Assembly (NCBI RefSeq): GCF_014164775.1
Contig: NZ_JACJGB010000006.1
Location: forward strand, 300,304 to 364,303
Origin: Tessaracoccus sp. MC1679
GTDB taxonomy: Bacteria; Actinomycetota; Actinomycetes; Propionibacteriales; Propionibacteriaceae
Reading direction: 5' to 3'
DNA length: 64,000 bases
Shown: in pieces, positions 7,560-18,175 of the stretch
Position numbering within the stretch: position 1 is the stretch's first letter
Layout of the letters: each line of letters begins with the position of its first letter
The notes under the pieces: model-generated
Database searches by the model: none
Told to the model about the DNA's origin: nothing
What the model saw: only the letters and a program-made list of their open reading frames with translations
Program-made: the position numbers and the translations under genes

Positions 7560-8128
7560 CGCGTCCTCCTGACCCGGGCCCCCGTCGCCGACAGCGCGAT
7601 GTCCGCGGCCGTGGCCTCCGGATCCGCCACGACGGCGGGGTCCGGGACGCCGGGGGGCACCAGCGCCCTTCGGCCGGGTGACTGCTCCGTCTCGCCCGGT
7701 TCCAGCGCGCCCGGCCAGTGCTGGGACTGCCGGGGGGCGAGCAGCACGTCCTTGCGCATCGGGGCGCCCCCGCCGTGATGGATCAGCGGCCGCTCGTCGG
7801 CCCCGTCGAAGCGCACGCCGAAGAAGTCATGGATCTGGCGCTGCAGCCAGGCGGCGCCGGGCAGGATGTCCGCGAGGTCCGGGAGGTGGGGGTCGTCGCG
7901 ATCGGCCAGCACCGCCAGGCGCAGAGGGGCGCCGTCGTCGGGGTTCTCCAGCCAGAGCAGCACGCGGATGTGGTCCGAGTGGCCCACCTCGTCGACGGCG
8001 GTGAGGTTGGCCAGGAACGTGAACCCCTCGGACAGGGCCGCGGCCGCCCGGGAGTGCCAGTGTGCGGGCTCCACCATTTCCACCGCCCCAGCTCCCCGAC
8101 GGGGCGGGTCAGGCTTGGGCGACGTCAC
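7556..8128 (-). CDS. NuoC-like 30-kDa-subunit protein (paralogue)
   Basis: About 190 residues. The middle matches the complex I 30-kDa subunit: FTFLANLTAVDEV, VLLWLENPDD, then WLQRQIHDFFGVRFDGADERP and PMRKDV, the counterparts of the NuoC stretch around YDMFGI...RKDYP. The C-terminal tail is proline-rich and not NuoC-like. I choose the GTG at 8128 because GGAGGGGA sits 6 bases upstream; the ATG at 8077 is an alternative. It overlaps the NuoB-like gene by 20 bases. The authentic nuoC is at 28892-29587. Probable partner of the NuoB- and NuoI-like proteins. Confidence 0.8.
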   Translation of the reverse strand: MTSPKPDPPRRGAGAVEMVEPAHWHSRAAAALSEGFTFLANLTAVDEVGHSDHIRVLLWLENPDDGAPLRLAVLADRDDPHLPDLADILPGAAWLQRQIHDFFGVRFDGADERPLIHHGGGAPMRKDVLLAPRQSQHWPGALEPGETEQSPGRRALVPPGVPDPAVVADPEATAADIALSATGARVRRTR

Positions 8129-8513
8129 GACGGATCCCCTCCAGGTATGACGTGAGTGCCTCCGGCGGGGGCGGGCAGCCGGCGATGAAGTGGTCCACCC
8201 GCACGAGCGACTCGGCTCCCGCGAGCACCGAGTACGAGTCCCAATAAGGTCCGCCGACGCAGGCGCACGCACCGAAGGCCACGACGGTCCTCTCGGCGGG
8301 AAGCCGGTCCAGCGTGTCCATGATGGCCGGGACGACGGGGGCGGTGAGGGTGCCGGACAGCGTCACCACCAGCTTGGCACCCGGCGGAATCGACGAGGCG
8401 TCCACCCCGGCCCGGTCCCCGGCGGCGGCCTGCGTTTCCAGCGCGCAGCACGCCAACGGGACGTCCACGACGAACACCGAAGCATCGTCGAACCAGTCCC
8501 GGGCAGCCAGCAT
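8109..8513 (-). CDS. NuoB-like 20-kDa-subunit protein (paralogue)
   Basis: 134-residue protein of the NuoB/NiFe-hydrogenase small-subunit fold. All four N2-cluster ligands of NuoB have counterparts: the Cys22-Cys23 pair in ACCALET, a Cys in GACACVGGPYWDSYSV (Cys83 or Cys85), and Cys113 in GCPPPPE. It is shorter than the true NuoB (184 residues, 29584-30138) and diverged from it. First gene of a three-gene operon, divergent from korA with 115 bases between. No NuoD- or NuoH-like partner lies beside it. Confidence 0.85.
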   Translation of the reverse strand: MLAARDWFDDASVFVVDVPLACCALETQAAAGDRAGVDASSIPPGAKLVVTLSGTLTAPVVPAIMDTLDRLPAERTVVAFGACACVGGPYWDSYSVLAGAESLVRVDHFIAGCPPPPEALTSYLEGIRRDVAQA

Positions 8514-8582
8514 GAGGGAAGTCTAGTGGCGGCAGTTCACTCTCAGCGCAACGAGGGAGGCGGGCTCAGGAGGCGGTAACCC

Positions 8583-8588
8583 TACAAT
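8583..8588 (+). promoter_or_regulatory. Candidate -10 element of korAB
   Basis: TACAAT lies 40 bases upstream of the korA GTG in the 115-base divergent gap. No convincing -35 element is visible, so this rests on the hexamer and position only. Confidence 0.35.
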
Positions 8589-8628
8589 GGGCCAGGTCAT
8601 CATCACAGATCCTTGAGGTAGATAGCAC

Positions 8629-10499
<1,871 letters not shown>

Positions 10500-10500
<1 letters not shown>

Positions 10501-11537
10501 TGACCACCGGCCTCGTCGGAGTCCCGCTGAGCCTCTCGCCGCTGAGCAAGAAGGACTACACCACGGACCAGGAGGTGCGCTGGTGCCCAGGCTGCGGCGA
10601 CTACGCCGTGCTGGCCACCTTCCAGTCGATGATGGCCACGATGGGGATCAAGCGCGAGAACACCGTCATCGTCTCTGGCATCGGCTGCTCGTCGAGGTTC
10701 CCCTACTACGTGGACACCTACGGCATGCACTCCATCCACGGACGCGCCCCGGCCATCGCCACCGGTGTCGCGGTGACCCGCCCGGACCTCAACGTGTGGG
10801 TGGTCACGGGCGACGGCGACGCGCTGTCGATCGGCGGCAACCACCTCGTCCACGCCCTGCGGCGCAACGTCAACATCACCATCATGCTGTTCAACAACCG
10901 CATCTACGGCCTCACCAAGGGGCAGTACTCGCCCACCTCCGAGCTGGGCAAGGTGACGAAGTCCACGCCCTACGGGTCCCTGGACACGCCCTTCAACCCC
11001 ATCTCGCTGGCGCTGGGCGCCGAGGCCTCGTTCGTGGCCCGCACCATCGACTCGGACAGGGCGCACCTCACCGAGGTCCTCACAGCTGCCACGCAGCACC
11101 GCGGCGCGTCGCTGGTGGAGATCTACCAGAACTGCCCCATCTTCAACGACGACGCCTTCGCCACCCTCAAGGGCCCCGAGGGCGCGCTGATCTCCCTCAA
11201 GCACGGCGAGCCCATCATCTTCGCCGGTGGCCAGCAGTGCGTCATCAGGGACGCCGACGGCGACCTGAAGATCGCCGACACCGCCACCGCGGACCCCGCA
11301 CGGATCGTGGTCCACGACGAGACGCGAGCCGATCCGTCGCAGGCGTTCTCGCTGTCGCGGCTCACCGAGTCGGGCGTCCTGAAGCAGGCACCCATCGGGA
11401 TCTTCCGCAGGGTTCCCAGGCCCAGCTACGACGACCTCCTCCGCGAGCAGATCGCCTCGGTCCGCGCGGAGGACACCGCCTCGGCGCTCGCCTCCGTGAT
11501 CGCGGGCACGGATACGTGGGAGGCCGACGAGCTGTAG
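10500..11537 (+). CDS. korB: 2-oxoglutarate:ferredoxin oxidoreductase, beta subunit
   Basis: 345-residue thiamine-diphosphate and iron-sulfur subunit. The single 4Fe-4S cluster ligands are visible: Cys29 and Cys32 in RWCPGCGDY, Cys63 in GIGCSSR and Cys212 in YQNCPIFND. The ThDP-magnesium motif begins GDGDALSIGGNH and ends near FNNRIYGLTKGQYSPTS. Translationally coupled to korA by a one-base overlap. Together they can replace or supplement the 2-oxoglutarate dehydrogenase complex. The nearest candidate electron acceptor in the window is the divergent NuoI-like ferredoxin. Confidence 0.95.
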
Positions 11538-11569
11538 CCCGTCGGGAGCGGGTGGTTTCCCCGCATCGC

Positions 11570-11575
11570 TAGGCT
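11570..11575 (+). promoter_or_regulatory. Candidate -10 element, leaderless M13 peptidase mRNA
   Basis: TAGGCT ends 7 bases before the ATG at 11583, the spacing expected if transcription starts at the start codon. No Shine-Dalgarno sequence precedes the ATG. Confidence 0.4.
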
Positions 11576-11582
11576 GGCGGGC

Positions 11583-13532
11583 ATGACTGCCGCCATCGCC
11601 TTCGAGCACTTCGACCACGCCGTCCGTCCCCAGACAGACCTCTTCCGCCACGTCAACGGCACCTGGCTGCGCAGCGCACCGATCGCGCCGGACCGGTCCT
11701 CGGCCGGCGGTTTCGTGGACCTGGTGGAGCAGGCGGAGAAGGACGTGCTGACGCTCGTCAGCGAGCTCCCCCAGTGCGACGTCACCACGGACGAGGGGAA
11801 GGTCGCGGCGCTCTACGCGGCGTTCATGGACGTCGAACGCGTCGAATCGCTGGGGGCCGCCCCGCTTGCCCCCGTGTTCGCGTCCATCGACGCCATCGAC
11901 ACCCCCGCCGCCATGGCCAGGCACCTCGGATGGTCGCTGCGCCACGGGCTGAGCCCGCTGGTCCACCTCTACGAGGAGTCGGACCCGGGTGACCCCACCC
12001 GCTACGCCGTCTTCACCTCCCAGGGCGGCCTCGGGCTGCCGGACGAGGCCTACTACCGCCAGGACGAGCACGCCGAGATCCGCGAGCAGTACCTGGCGCA
12101 TGTGACCCGGGTCCTCGCCCTTGCCGGATTCGACGACGCCGCCACCCAGGCACAGGCGGTGCTGGACCTGGAGACCGCGATCGCCGCCCACCACTGGGAC
12201 CGCGTGCGCTGCCGCGACCTCCGTGCCATGTACAACCCCACCGCCTACGACGACATGGTCGCGGCGTCCCCCGGCTTCGACTGGGCGGCCTTCATCGACG
12301 GTGCCGGGATCCCCGCCGGGAAGCTTGCCGAGGTGATCCTCGCCCAGCCGTCGTTCCTTGAGGGCGTCGCCCCCCTGTTGTCCTCGACGCCGCTGGACGC
12401 CTGGCGCAGTTGGGCGCGATGGAAGGCGATCTCGGGCCTCTCCCCGTACCTGTCGTCGGACTTCGTCGAGGCCCGGTTCGAATTCTACGAGCGCACCCTC
12501 AACGGCAACGAGGAGCAGCGGCCGAGGTGGAAGCGCGCTATCGCCTTCGTCGAGGGCGTCGTCGGGGAGGCCGTCGGCCGCGCCTACGTGGAGCGGCACT
12601 TCCGGCCCGAGGCCAAGCAGGCGATGGACGTCCTGGTGGGCAATCTGATGGCGGCCTACCGCGGGTCCATCGAGCGCCTGGCCTGGATGACCGACGAGAC
12701 GCGCACCGAGGCGCTGCGCAAGCTGGAGCAGTTCACCCCGAAGGTGGGCTACCCGGTGAAATGGCGCGACTACTCGGGCCTAGTCGTCACCCCGGGCGAT
12801 CTGGTTGCCTCGGTGATGGCCGCCAACTCCTTCGAGCTGGACTACGCGCTGGGCCGGATCGGCGGACCGATCGACCTCGACGAGTGGCAGATGTTCCCGC
12901 AGACCGTCAACGCCTACTACCACCCGTTGCGCAACGAGATCGTGTTCCCGGCCGCCATCCTGCAACCGCCGTTCTTCAACGCCGGGGCCGACGACGCCGT
13001 CAACTACGGCGCCATCGGCGCGGTGATCGGGCACGAGATCGGACATGGCTTCGATGACAAGGGGTCCACGTGCGACGGGGACGGCCGGCTCCGGGACTGG
13101 TGGCAGCCGGCGGACCGGCAGGCTTTCGAGGCGCTGGCCAAGCGGCTCATCGCCCAGTACGACGGCCTCGTGCCGGACGGCGTGGACAGCGGCTCGGTCA
13201 ACGGGGAACTCACCGTGGGCGAGAACATCGGCGACCTCGGCGGGCTGGGGATCGCCTACAAGGCCTGGCTGCTGGCGGGCGGGGATCCCGACGGCGAACC
13301 GATCGACGGGCTCACCCCGGCTCAGCGGTTCTTCGTCGGCTGGGCGCAGGCGTGGAGGGGGAAGCGTCGCCCCGAGGCGATGAAGGTGCTGCTCGCCACC
13401 GACCCCCACTCCCCCAGCGAGTTCCGATGCAACCAGATCGTGCGGAATCTGGACCCGTTCTACGATGCGTTCGGCGTCACGCCCGACGATGACCTCTGGC
13501 TGGCAGAGGAGGACCGCGTCACGATCTGGTGA
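11583..13532 (+). CDS. M13-family zinc metallopeptidase (PepO/neprilysin type)
   Basis: 649-residue oligopeptidase. Zinc-binding HEIGH is at residues 484-488, followed by GFDDKGSTCDGDGRL; the third ligand lies in ENIGDLGG starting near residue 547, matching the M13 HExxH...ExxxD arrangement. NAYYHPLRNEIVFPAAILQPPFF, the substrate-binding NAYY region, and a C-terminal DPHSPSEFRCNQ are also typical. There is no signal peptide or membrane anchor, so it is probably a cytoplasmic oligopeptidase like actinobacterial PepO. It starts 45 bases after korB but probably has its own leaderless promoter. Confidence 0.94.
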   Translation: MTAAIAFEHFDHAVRPQTDLFRHVNGTWLRSAPIAPDRSSAGGFVDLVEQAEKDVLTLVSELPQCDVTTDEGKVAALYAAFMDVERVESLGAAPLAPVFASIDAIDTPAAMARHLGWSLRHGLSPLVHLYEESDPGDPTRYAVFTSQGGLGLPDEAYYRQDEHAEIREQYLAHVTRVLALAGFDDAATQAQAVLDLETAIAAHHWDRVRCRDLRAMYNPTAYDDMVAASPGFDWAAFIDGAGIPAGKLAEVILAQPSFLEGVAPLLSSTPLDAWRSWARWKAISGLSPYLSSDFVEARFEFYERTLNGNEEQRPRWKRAIAFVEGVVGEAVGRAYVERHFRPEAKQAMDVLVGNLMAAYRGSIERLAWMTDETRTEALRKLEQFTPKVGYPVKWRDYSGLVVTPGDLVASVMAANSFELDYALGRIGGPIDLDEWQMFPQTVNAYYHPLRNEIVFPAAILQPPFFNAGADDAVNYGAIGAVIGHEIGHGFDDKGSTCDGDGRLRDWWQPADRQAFEALAKRLIAQYDGLVPDGVDSGSVNGELTVGENIGDLGGLGIAYKAWLLAGGDPDGEPIDGLTPAQRFFVGWAQAWRGKRRPEAMKVLLATDPHSPSEFRCNQIVRNLDPFYDAFGVTPDDDLWLAEEDRVTIW

Positions 13533-13570
13533 GCGGTCGCCCCGCCGCCCTTTTGCCCGTCTGCTTGATG

Positions 13571-13691
13571 GGCGTGTGTCAGGAAGCCGATGCCAGGGCG
13601 GCCCGCTGTGGGCGGTCTCCGTTGTTGTCACCTGATCGGCGGTGCCCGGGCTGGGGAGGGCCGCCCTGGCATCGGCTTCCTGACGCACGCC
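13571..13691. repeat. 34-bp near-perfect inverted repeat with 53-base loop
   Basis: Left arm 13571-13604 and right arm 13658-13691 are complementary over 34 bases with a single mismatch (a G-U pair in RNA); the core is CAGGAAGCCGATGCCAGGGC. The 53-base interior is GC-rich with no gene. Such a long stem is far beyond a normal terminator. Confidence 0.85.
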
Positions 13692-13954
13692 TCGTCCTCC
13701 TGTGGCGTGGGCAGGTCCGGGCGATGCTCGGCACGGCGGCCCTGGGTTGGGTCCGCGCAGGCGGGACGCCAGTTCGGTGATCCTCGGGTTGGGCAGCCCT
13801 GCGCAGTGCCGCCCACCGACCCCCACCCTCGTGGCCTGCGAGCCTTCGCCTGATGACCCTCTCACCACGCCGGGTGGGGAGCCGCGCTCGGAAGGCGAGA
13901 GCATCTGCTGAGGGGAAGCGGCCAGGCAGAGACAGGCATCGATAGCGAGAGCGG

Positions 13955-14056
13955 CTCCTGAGGGGGACCGGTCGCGGTGGGTCGGGCGTTGGGAAAGGCA
14001 CGCCGCGTTTGGGCGTGCCGAGGGCGCCCATGGGCGAGGCCGGTCCCCCTCAGGAG
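13955..14056. repeat. 17-bp inverted repeat enclosing a second hairpin
   Basis: CTCCTGAGGGGGACCGG (13955-13971) is exactly repeated in inverse at 14040-14056. Inside it, GGCACGCC (13997-14004) pairs with GGCGTGCC (14012-14019), giving a nested hairpin. It lies just after the stop codon of the polyprenyl synthase gene. Confidence 0.8.
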
Positions 14057-14091
14057 ACGCGGAGCCCCACCAGGCGTGGACGCGCGACTGG

Positions 14092-15057
14092 CTAAGCGGT
14101 GCGGTCCACCAGGTCGGTGCAGACCCTGAGCAGGGCATCCTTCGCGTCGCCCTCGGGGAGGGGGGCCAGGTGGGCGCGCGCGCGGTCGGCGCGACGCTCC
14201 ACCTCAGCCTTCGCCCGGTCCATGACGGGGTGGGCCCGGAGCCGTGCCAGCACGTCTGCCAGGACCGCGTCGCTGGTGAGATCCCCGTCGACCATCGCCA
14301 GGATGTCGTCGTCCGCGGGGTCCTTGGACGCACGGAGCATGAGCACCGGCAGGGTGGGCACCCCCTCGCGGAGGTCCGTGCCCGGGGTCTTGCCCGTGGT
14401 GGTGGAGCTGATGTCGATGAGGTCGTCGGAGAGCTGGAAGACCAGGCCCACCTCCTCACCGAAGGCCGCCAGCGCGTCGATCACCTCGCGGCTGGCCCCC
14501 GCGACCATGCCGCCGAAGATCGCCGACGCCGCGATCAGGGAGCCGGTCTTGTCCGCGATCACCCGGACGTAGTGTGCCAGCGGGTCCTCCCCCTCGCCTG
14601 GGCCCCTGGTCTCCGCGATCTGCCCCTGCACGAGACGCGAGAACGTCTCGGCCTGCAGGCGGACGTAGTCGACGCCCAGCTCCGCGACCGTCGTCGAGGC
14701 GCGCGCGAACAGGAAGTCCCCAACCAGGATGGCCACCGAGTTGCCCCAGAGGCGGTTCGCAGACGGTGCGCCGCGGCGCAGGTCCGCGACGTCCATGACG
14801 TCGTCGTGGTAGAGGCTGGCGACGTGGGTGAGCTCCATCACCATCGCTGCGCGCATCAGGTTGTCGGTGTCCACAGGGCCGCCGAACTGCGCGGCGAGGA
14901 ACACCAGGAGCGGCCGGAAGCGCTTCCCGCCGGCGGCGATGATGTGACGCGACGCCTCCGTCACGAACGGGGAGCTGGCCACTGCCGTGTCCACCAACCG
15001 CTCCTCGAACTCGTCGAGAAGGGCGGTCAGGTGCTCATCGAGCGGGGCGTCCGCCAC
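14092..15057 (-). CDS. Trans-polyprenyl diphosphate synthase (menaquinone side chain)
   Basis: 321-residue prenyl chain elongase. The first aspartate-rich motif DDVMD is at residues 85-89 and the second, DDLID, at 211-215; GGKRFRPLL near residue 43 binds isopentenyl diphosphate. Small residues before the first motif (residues 79-83 ASLYH) suggest a long product, as in hepta- to nona-prenyl synthases (GrcC/HepT type). It is the last gene of the menJ-nuo run, 18 bases after nuoN, so it most likely makes the isoprenoid tail attached by MenA (41471-42349). Product chain length cannot be read from sequence. Confidence 0.92.
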   Translation of the reverse strand: MADAPLDEHLTALLDEFEERLVDTAVASSPFVTEASRHIIAAGGKRFRPLLVFLAAQFGGPVDTDNLMRAAMVMELTHVASLYHDDVMDVADLRRGAPSANRLWGNSVAILVGDFLFARASTTVAELGVDYVRLQAETFSRLVQGQIAETRGPGEGEDPLAHYVRVIADKTGSLIAASAIFGGMVAGASREVIDALAAFGEEVGLVFQLSDDLIDISSTTTGKTPGTDLREGVPTLPVLMLRASKDPADDDILAMVDGDLTSDAVLADVLARLRAHPVMDRAKAEVERRADRARAHLAPLPEGDAKDALLRVCTDLVDRTA

Positions 15058-15075
15058 GGGGTCTCCTAGTCAGGG

Positions 15076-16649
15076 TTATCGAATGAACTGGGCCGCGTTC
15101 GCGATGAGCGTCAGGACGCCACCGGGAATGAGGCCGAGCACAAGGGTAACCACTCCGGCGACAACAAGCACAGACCAGGTCCACAGCGACGGCGTCTCCA
15201 CGGTGCCGACGGTGGCCTCATCCTCATCCTGGAACCACATGGCCACCACGACCTTGAGGTAGAAGAACGCCGCGACGACGCTCATCACCACTGCGACGAG
15301 GACCAGCCAGCCGTAGCCGCCCGCCCAGGCCGCCGCGAAGACAGCGAGCTTGCCGATGAAGCCCGCGGTGAGCGGGATGCCGGCGAAGCTGAGCAGGAAC
15401 AGGGTCATGAGAGCCGCGATCACCGGGTTCCGGCGGCCGAGGCCCTTCCACGCGTCGAGATTGTTGGCCTCGCCGCCGGAGCGCCGCACCATGGTCACGA
15501 TGGCGAAAGCGCCGAGCGTGGCCACGCCGTAGGTCATCAGGTAGAACCCGATGGCACCGACGCTGGAGATGCTCACGTCGTCGCCCGCCTGCACCGCACC
15601 CACGACGCCCACGAGGATGAATCCGCCGTGCGCGATCGACGAGTAGGCCAGGAGCCGCTTGACGTCGTTCTGGGCCAGCGCGACGGTGGCGCCGAGCAGC
15701 ATGGTGAGGATGGCCACCACGGCGAAGAGCAGCTGCCAGTCCCAGCGCAGGCCGCCGAGCGCCACGTAGAACACGCGCAGCAGGCCGGCCACGGCGGCCG
15801 TCTTGGTGGCCACCGCCATGAAGGCGGTCACGGGCGACGGGGCTCCCATGTACACGTCCGGGGTCCAGGCATGGAACGGGACGGCACCGATCTTGAACAG
15901 GAGCCCGACGGCGGTCAGCAGCATGCCGGTGAGCAGGAGCGCGTGACTGCCGGTGCCGGCGGCGATGGCCGCGTCGATGTCTGCCAGCTGGAAGGCGCCC
16001 GCGTAGCCGTAGAGCATCGCGATGCCGTAGAGCATGATGGCGGAGGCCAGTGAGCCGAGCAGGAAGTACTTGAGCGCGGCCTCCTGGCTGAGGAGGCGAC
16101 GCCTGCGGGCCATGCCGGTCAGCAGGTAGAGCGGCAGCGAGAAGATCTCCACGGCCACGAAGAGCGTCAGCAGGTCGTTGGCGGAGGCGAAGATCATCAT
16201 GCCGAACAGCGAGAACAGCAGAAGAGGGAAGACCTCGGTGTGTTCGCGGCGGAGCCTGTCCGCCTCGCGCTCAAGCGGCGATCCGGGGACCGTGGCGGCC
16301 GACGAGGCGAAGGCCGACTGGCCGTTGCCCAGGCCGCGCTCCGCGAACAGGGCCAATCCCCGAGCCCGAAGACCAGGAGGAGGCTCCAGAAGAAGAAGGC
16401 CGGCTGGTCGATGGCCAGGACGCCCATGGCCGCGATCTGCGGGGCGGCCTGGATCCAGTTGAGGATGGTCAGGCCCAGCGCCACCAGCACCGCGAGGGCA
16501 GCCAGGGCCGATTGGATGACGTAGCGCAGCTCACGCGGTGCAAGGGCCTCCACGAGCACGCCGAGACAGGCGGCGGCCAGGATCACGAGCAACGGCGACA
16601 GCAGCATCCACTCCAGGGTGGGAGCGGCGATCTCCAGGAGGTTGATCAT
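15076..16649 (-). pseudogene. nuoN: NADH-quinone oxidoreductase subunit N, with an apparent one-base frameshift
   Basis: The gene is split between two frames. Codons from the ATG at 16649 encode a normal NuoN N-terminus (MINLLEIAAPTLEWMLLSP to FFFWSLLLVFGLG); the rest, from about 16356 down to 15076, encodes the remaining antiporter-like membrane domain (ALFAERGLGNGQ..., NDLLTLFVAVEIFSLPLYLL, PFHAWTPDVYMGAPSP, LLAYSSIAHGGFILVG). The break falls in the run CCCC at 16358-16361 on the plus strand. One extra base there restores an uninterrupted protein of about 524 residues, normal for NuoN. All thirteen other nuo genes are intact, so a sequencing or assembly indel is likelier than real decay. 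Overlaps nuoM by 4 bases. Confidence 0.9.
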
Positions 16650-18160
16650 CGGTTGCCTTCCTTGACCTGCGGGGCGGGATCCTCGACACCGACGACGGCC
16701 ATGATCTGGGCGGCCGTGTCGTCAGCCATCGCCAACACCGGCTTCGGGACGAACCCGAAGACGATGAGCAGGATGAGGAGCGGAGCCACGACGGCCTTTT
16801 CGCGAGCGCTGAGGTCGTGTGTGACGTGGGTGGCGACCTGGTCCGTGACCGGTCCGGTCATGGTGGTCTTGTACATGCGCAGCACGTAGACCGCGGCCAT
16901 CACCATGCCCAGCGTGATGACTGCGGTGTGCACCGGGTACACCTGCCAGGCGCCGGCCATGACCAGGAACTCGGAGACGAAACTGCCCATGCCCGGCAGC
17001 GCCAGTGCGGACAGGCCGGAGATCAGGAGGACGCCGGCCAGGACCGGGGCCACCTTCTGCACGCCGCCGAAGGCGTCGATGTGCTGCGAGCCGCGGCGCC
17101 GGATCATGAATCCGACGACGAGGAACATTGCGGCCGTCGACAGCCCGTGGTTGAGCATGTAGAAGATCGAGCCGCTGATGGAGGGGGTGGTGAGGGCGAA
17201 GATGCCGAAGACCATGAACCCGAAGTGGCTGATCGAGGTGTAGGACACCAGGCGGAGCAGGTCCGTGGCCCCGAAGGCCATGAACGCGCCGTAGAGCACC
17301 GACACGATCGCCCAGACGAGGATCACCGGGGTGGCCCACTGGGTGGCCTCGGGGAACGCCACGAGGCAGATCTTCAGCATCCCGAAGGTGCCGATCTTGT
17401 CCAGCACGCCCACCAGCAGGGTGGAGGTGCCGGGGGTGGACTGCTCGGCGGCGTCCGGCAGCCAGGTGTGCAGGCCCGCCAGCGGCGCCTTCACCGCGAA
17501 GGCGAAGAAGAAGCCGAGGAAGAGCCAGCGCCCCATGTCGGTGCTCATCTCGACGCCGACCAGATCCCCGATGAGGAAGCTGGGGCTGCCCGCGGCTGCG
17601 GTCACGGCGTACACACCGGCCACGGCCACCAGCATCACCAGGCCGCCGGCCAGGGAGTAGAGCAGGAACTTCATCGCCGCGGCCGCCCGCTTGGGGCCGC
17701 CGAATCCGCCGATGAGGAAGTAGGTCGGGATGAGGGTGGCCTCGAAGGCCACGTAGAACACCAGGATGTCGGAGGCCATGAAGACGAACAGGGCGAACGA
17801 CTGCAGCATCAACGCCAGGGCGAAGAAGGTCTCGGCGCCCCAGCGGGCCTCGGGTGCCTCGCCGACGCGCCACTCGGCGAGCAGCACCACCGGCACCAGG
17901 ATGACGGTCATCAGGACGAGGATGGCGCCCATGCCGTCGAGGTCCAGGGCGTAGTGCGCCCCGATCTGCGGGATCCAGGCGACCTCCTCGGCCAGCGGCA
18001 CGCCGCGGGCCTGCAACACGACGGCGAGCACCCCCAGGATGGCGGTGGTGAGCGCGAAGCCGTAGCCGATCAGCCTGCCGGCCTGGCCCTTCACGATGAA
18101 CAGCACAAGCGAGCCGACGAGCGGCACCAGGGCAAGGATGGTCAGTAGTGGCAATGGCAT
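16646..18160 (-). CDS. nuoM: NADH-quinone oxidoreductase subunit M
   Basis: 504-residue Mrp-antiporter-like proton-pumping subunit of complex I with about 14 membrane helices. Typical stretches are YVAFEATLIPTYFLIG, with the conserved TM5 glutamate, VKAPLAGLHTWLPDAAEQSTP with the key lysine, and LLRLVSYTSISHFGFMVFG. The C-terminal tail is charged and cytoplasmic. Overlaps nuoN by the ATGA arrangement; nuoL is 15 bases upstream. Confidence 0.95.
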   Translation of the reverse strand: MPLPLLTILALVPLVGSLVLFIVKGQAGRLIGYGFALTTAILGVLAVVLQARGVPLAEEVAWIPQIGAHYALDLDGMGAILVLMTVILVPVVLLAEWRVGEAPEARWGAETFFALALMLQSFALFVFMASDILVFYVAFEATLIPTYFLIGGFGGPKRAAAAMKFLLYSLAGGLVMLVAVAGVYAVTAAAGSPSFLIGDLVGVEMSTDMGRWLFLGFFFAFAVKAPLAGLHTWLPDAAEQSTPGTSTLLVGVLDKIGTFGMLKICLVAFPEATQWATPVILVWAIVSVLYGAFMAFGATDLLRLVSYTSISHFGFMVFGIFALTTPSISGSIFYMLNHGLSTAAMFLVVGFMIRRRGSQHIDAFGGVQKVAPVLAGVLLISGLSALALPGMGSFVSEFLVMAGAWQVYPVHTAVITLGMVMAAVYVLRMYKTTMTGPVTDQVATHVTHDLSAREKAVVAPLLILLIVFGFVPKPVLAMADDTAAQIMAVVGVEDPAPQVKEGNR

Positions 18161-18175
18161 ATCTTCAGATTCTCC

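Larger units (their letters stand above)
13533..14091. other. Gene-free 559-base stretch built of inverted repeats
   Basis: No reading frame here has recognisable homology or a credible start. The stretch holds two separate compound inverted repeats (listed individually) between the convergent ends of the M13 peptidase and the polyprenyl diphosphate synthase. Because both flanking genes end here, one role could be bidirectional transcription termination; a decayed mobile or REP-like element is the other reading. Confidence 0.6.

Noticed and set aside
13571..14056. Insertion sequence or transposon remnant
   Set aside because: Inverted repeats are present, but there is no transposase fragment or target-site duplication that I can see, so only repeats are reported.
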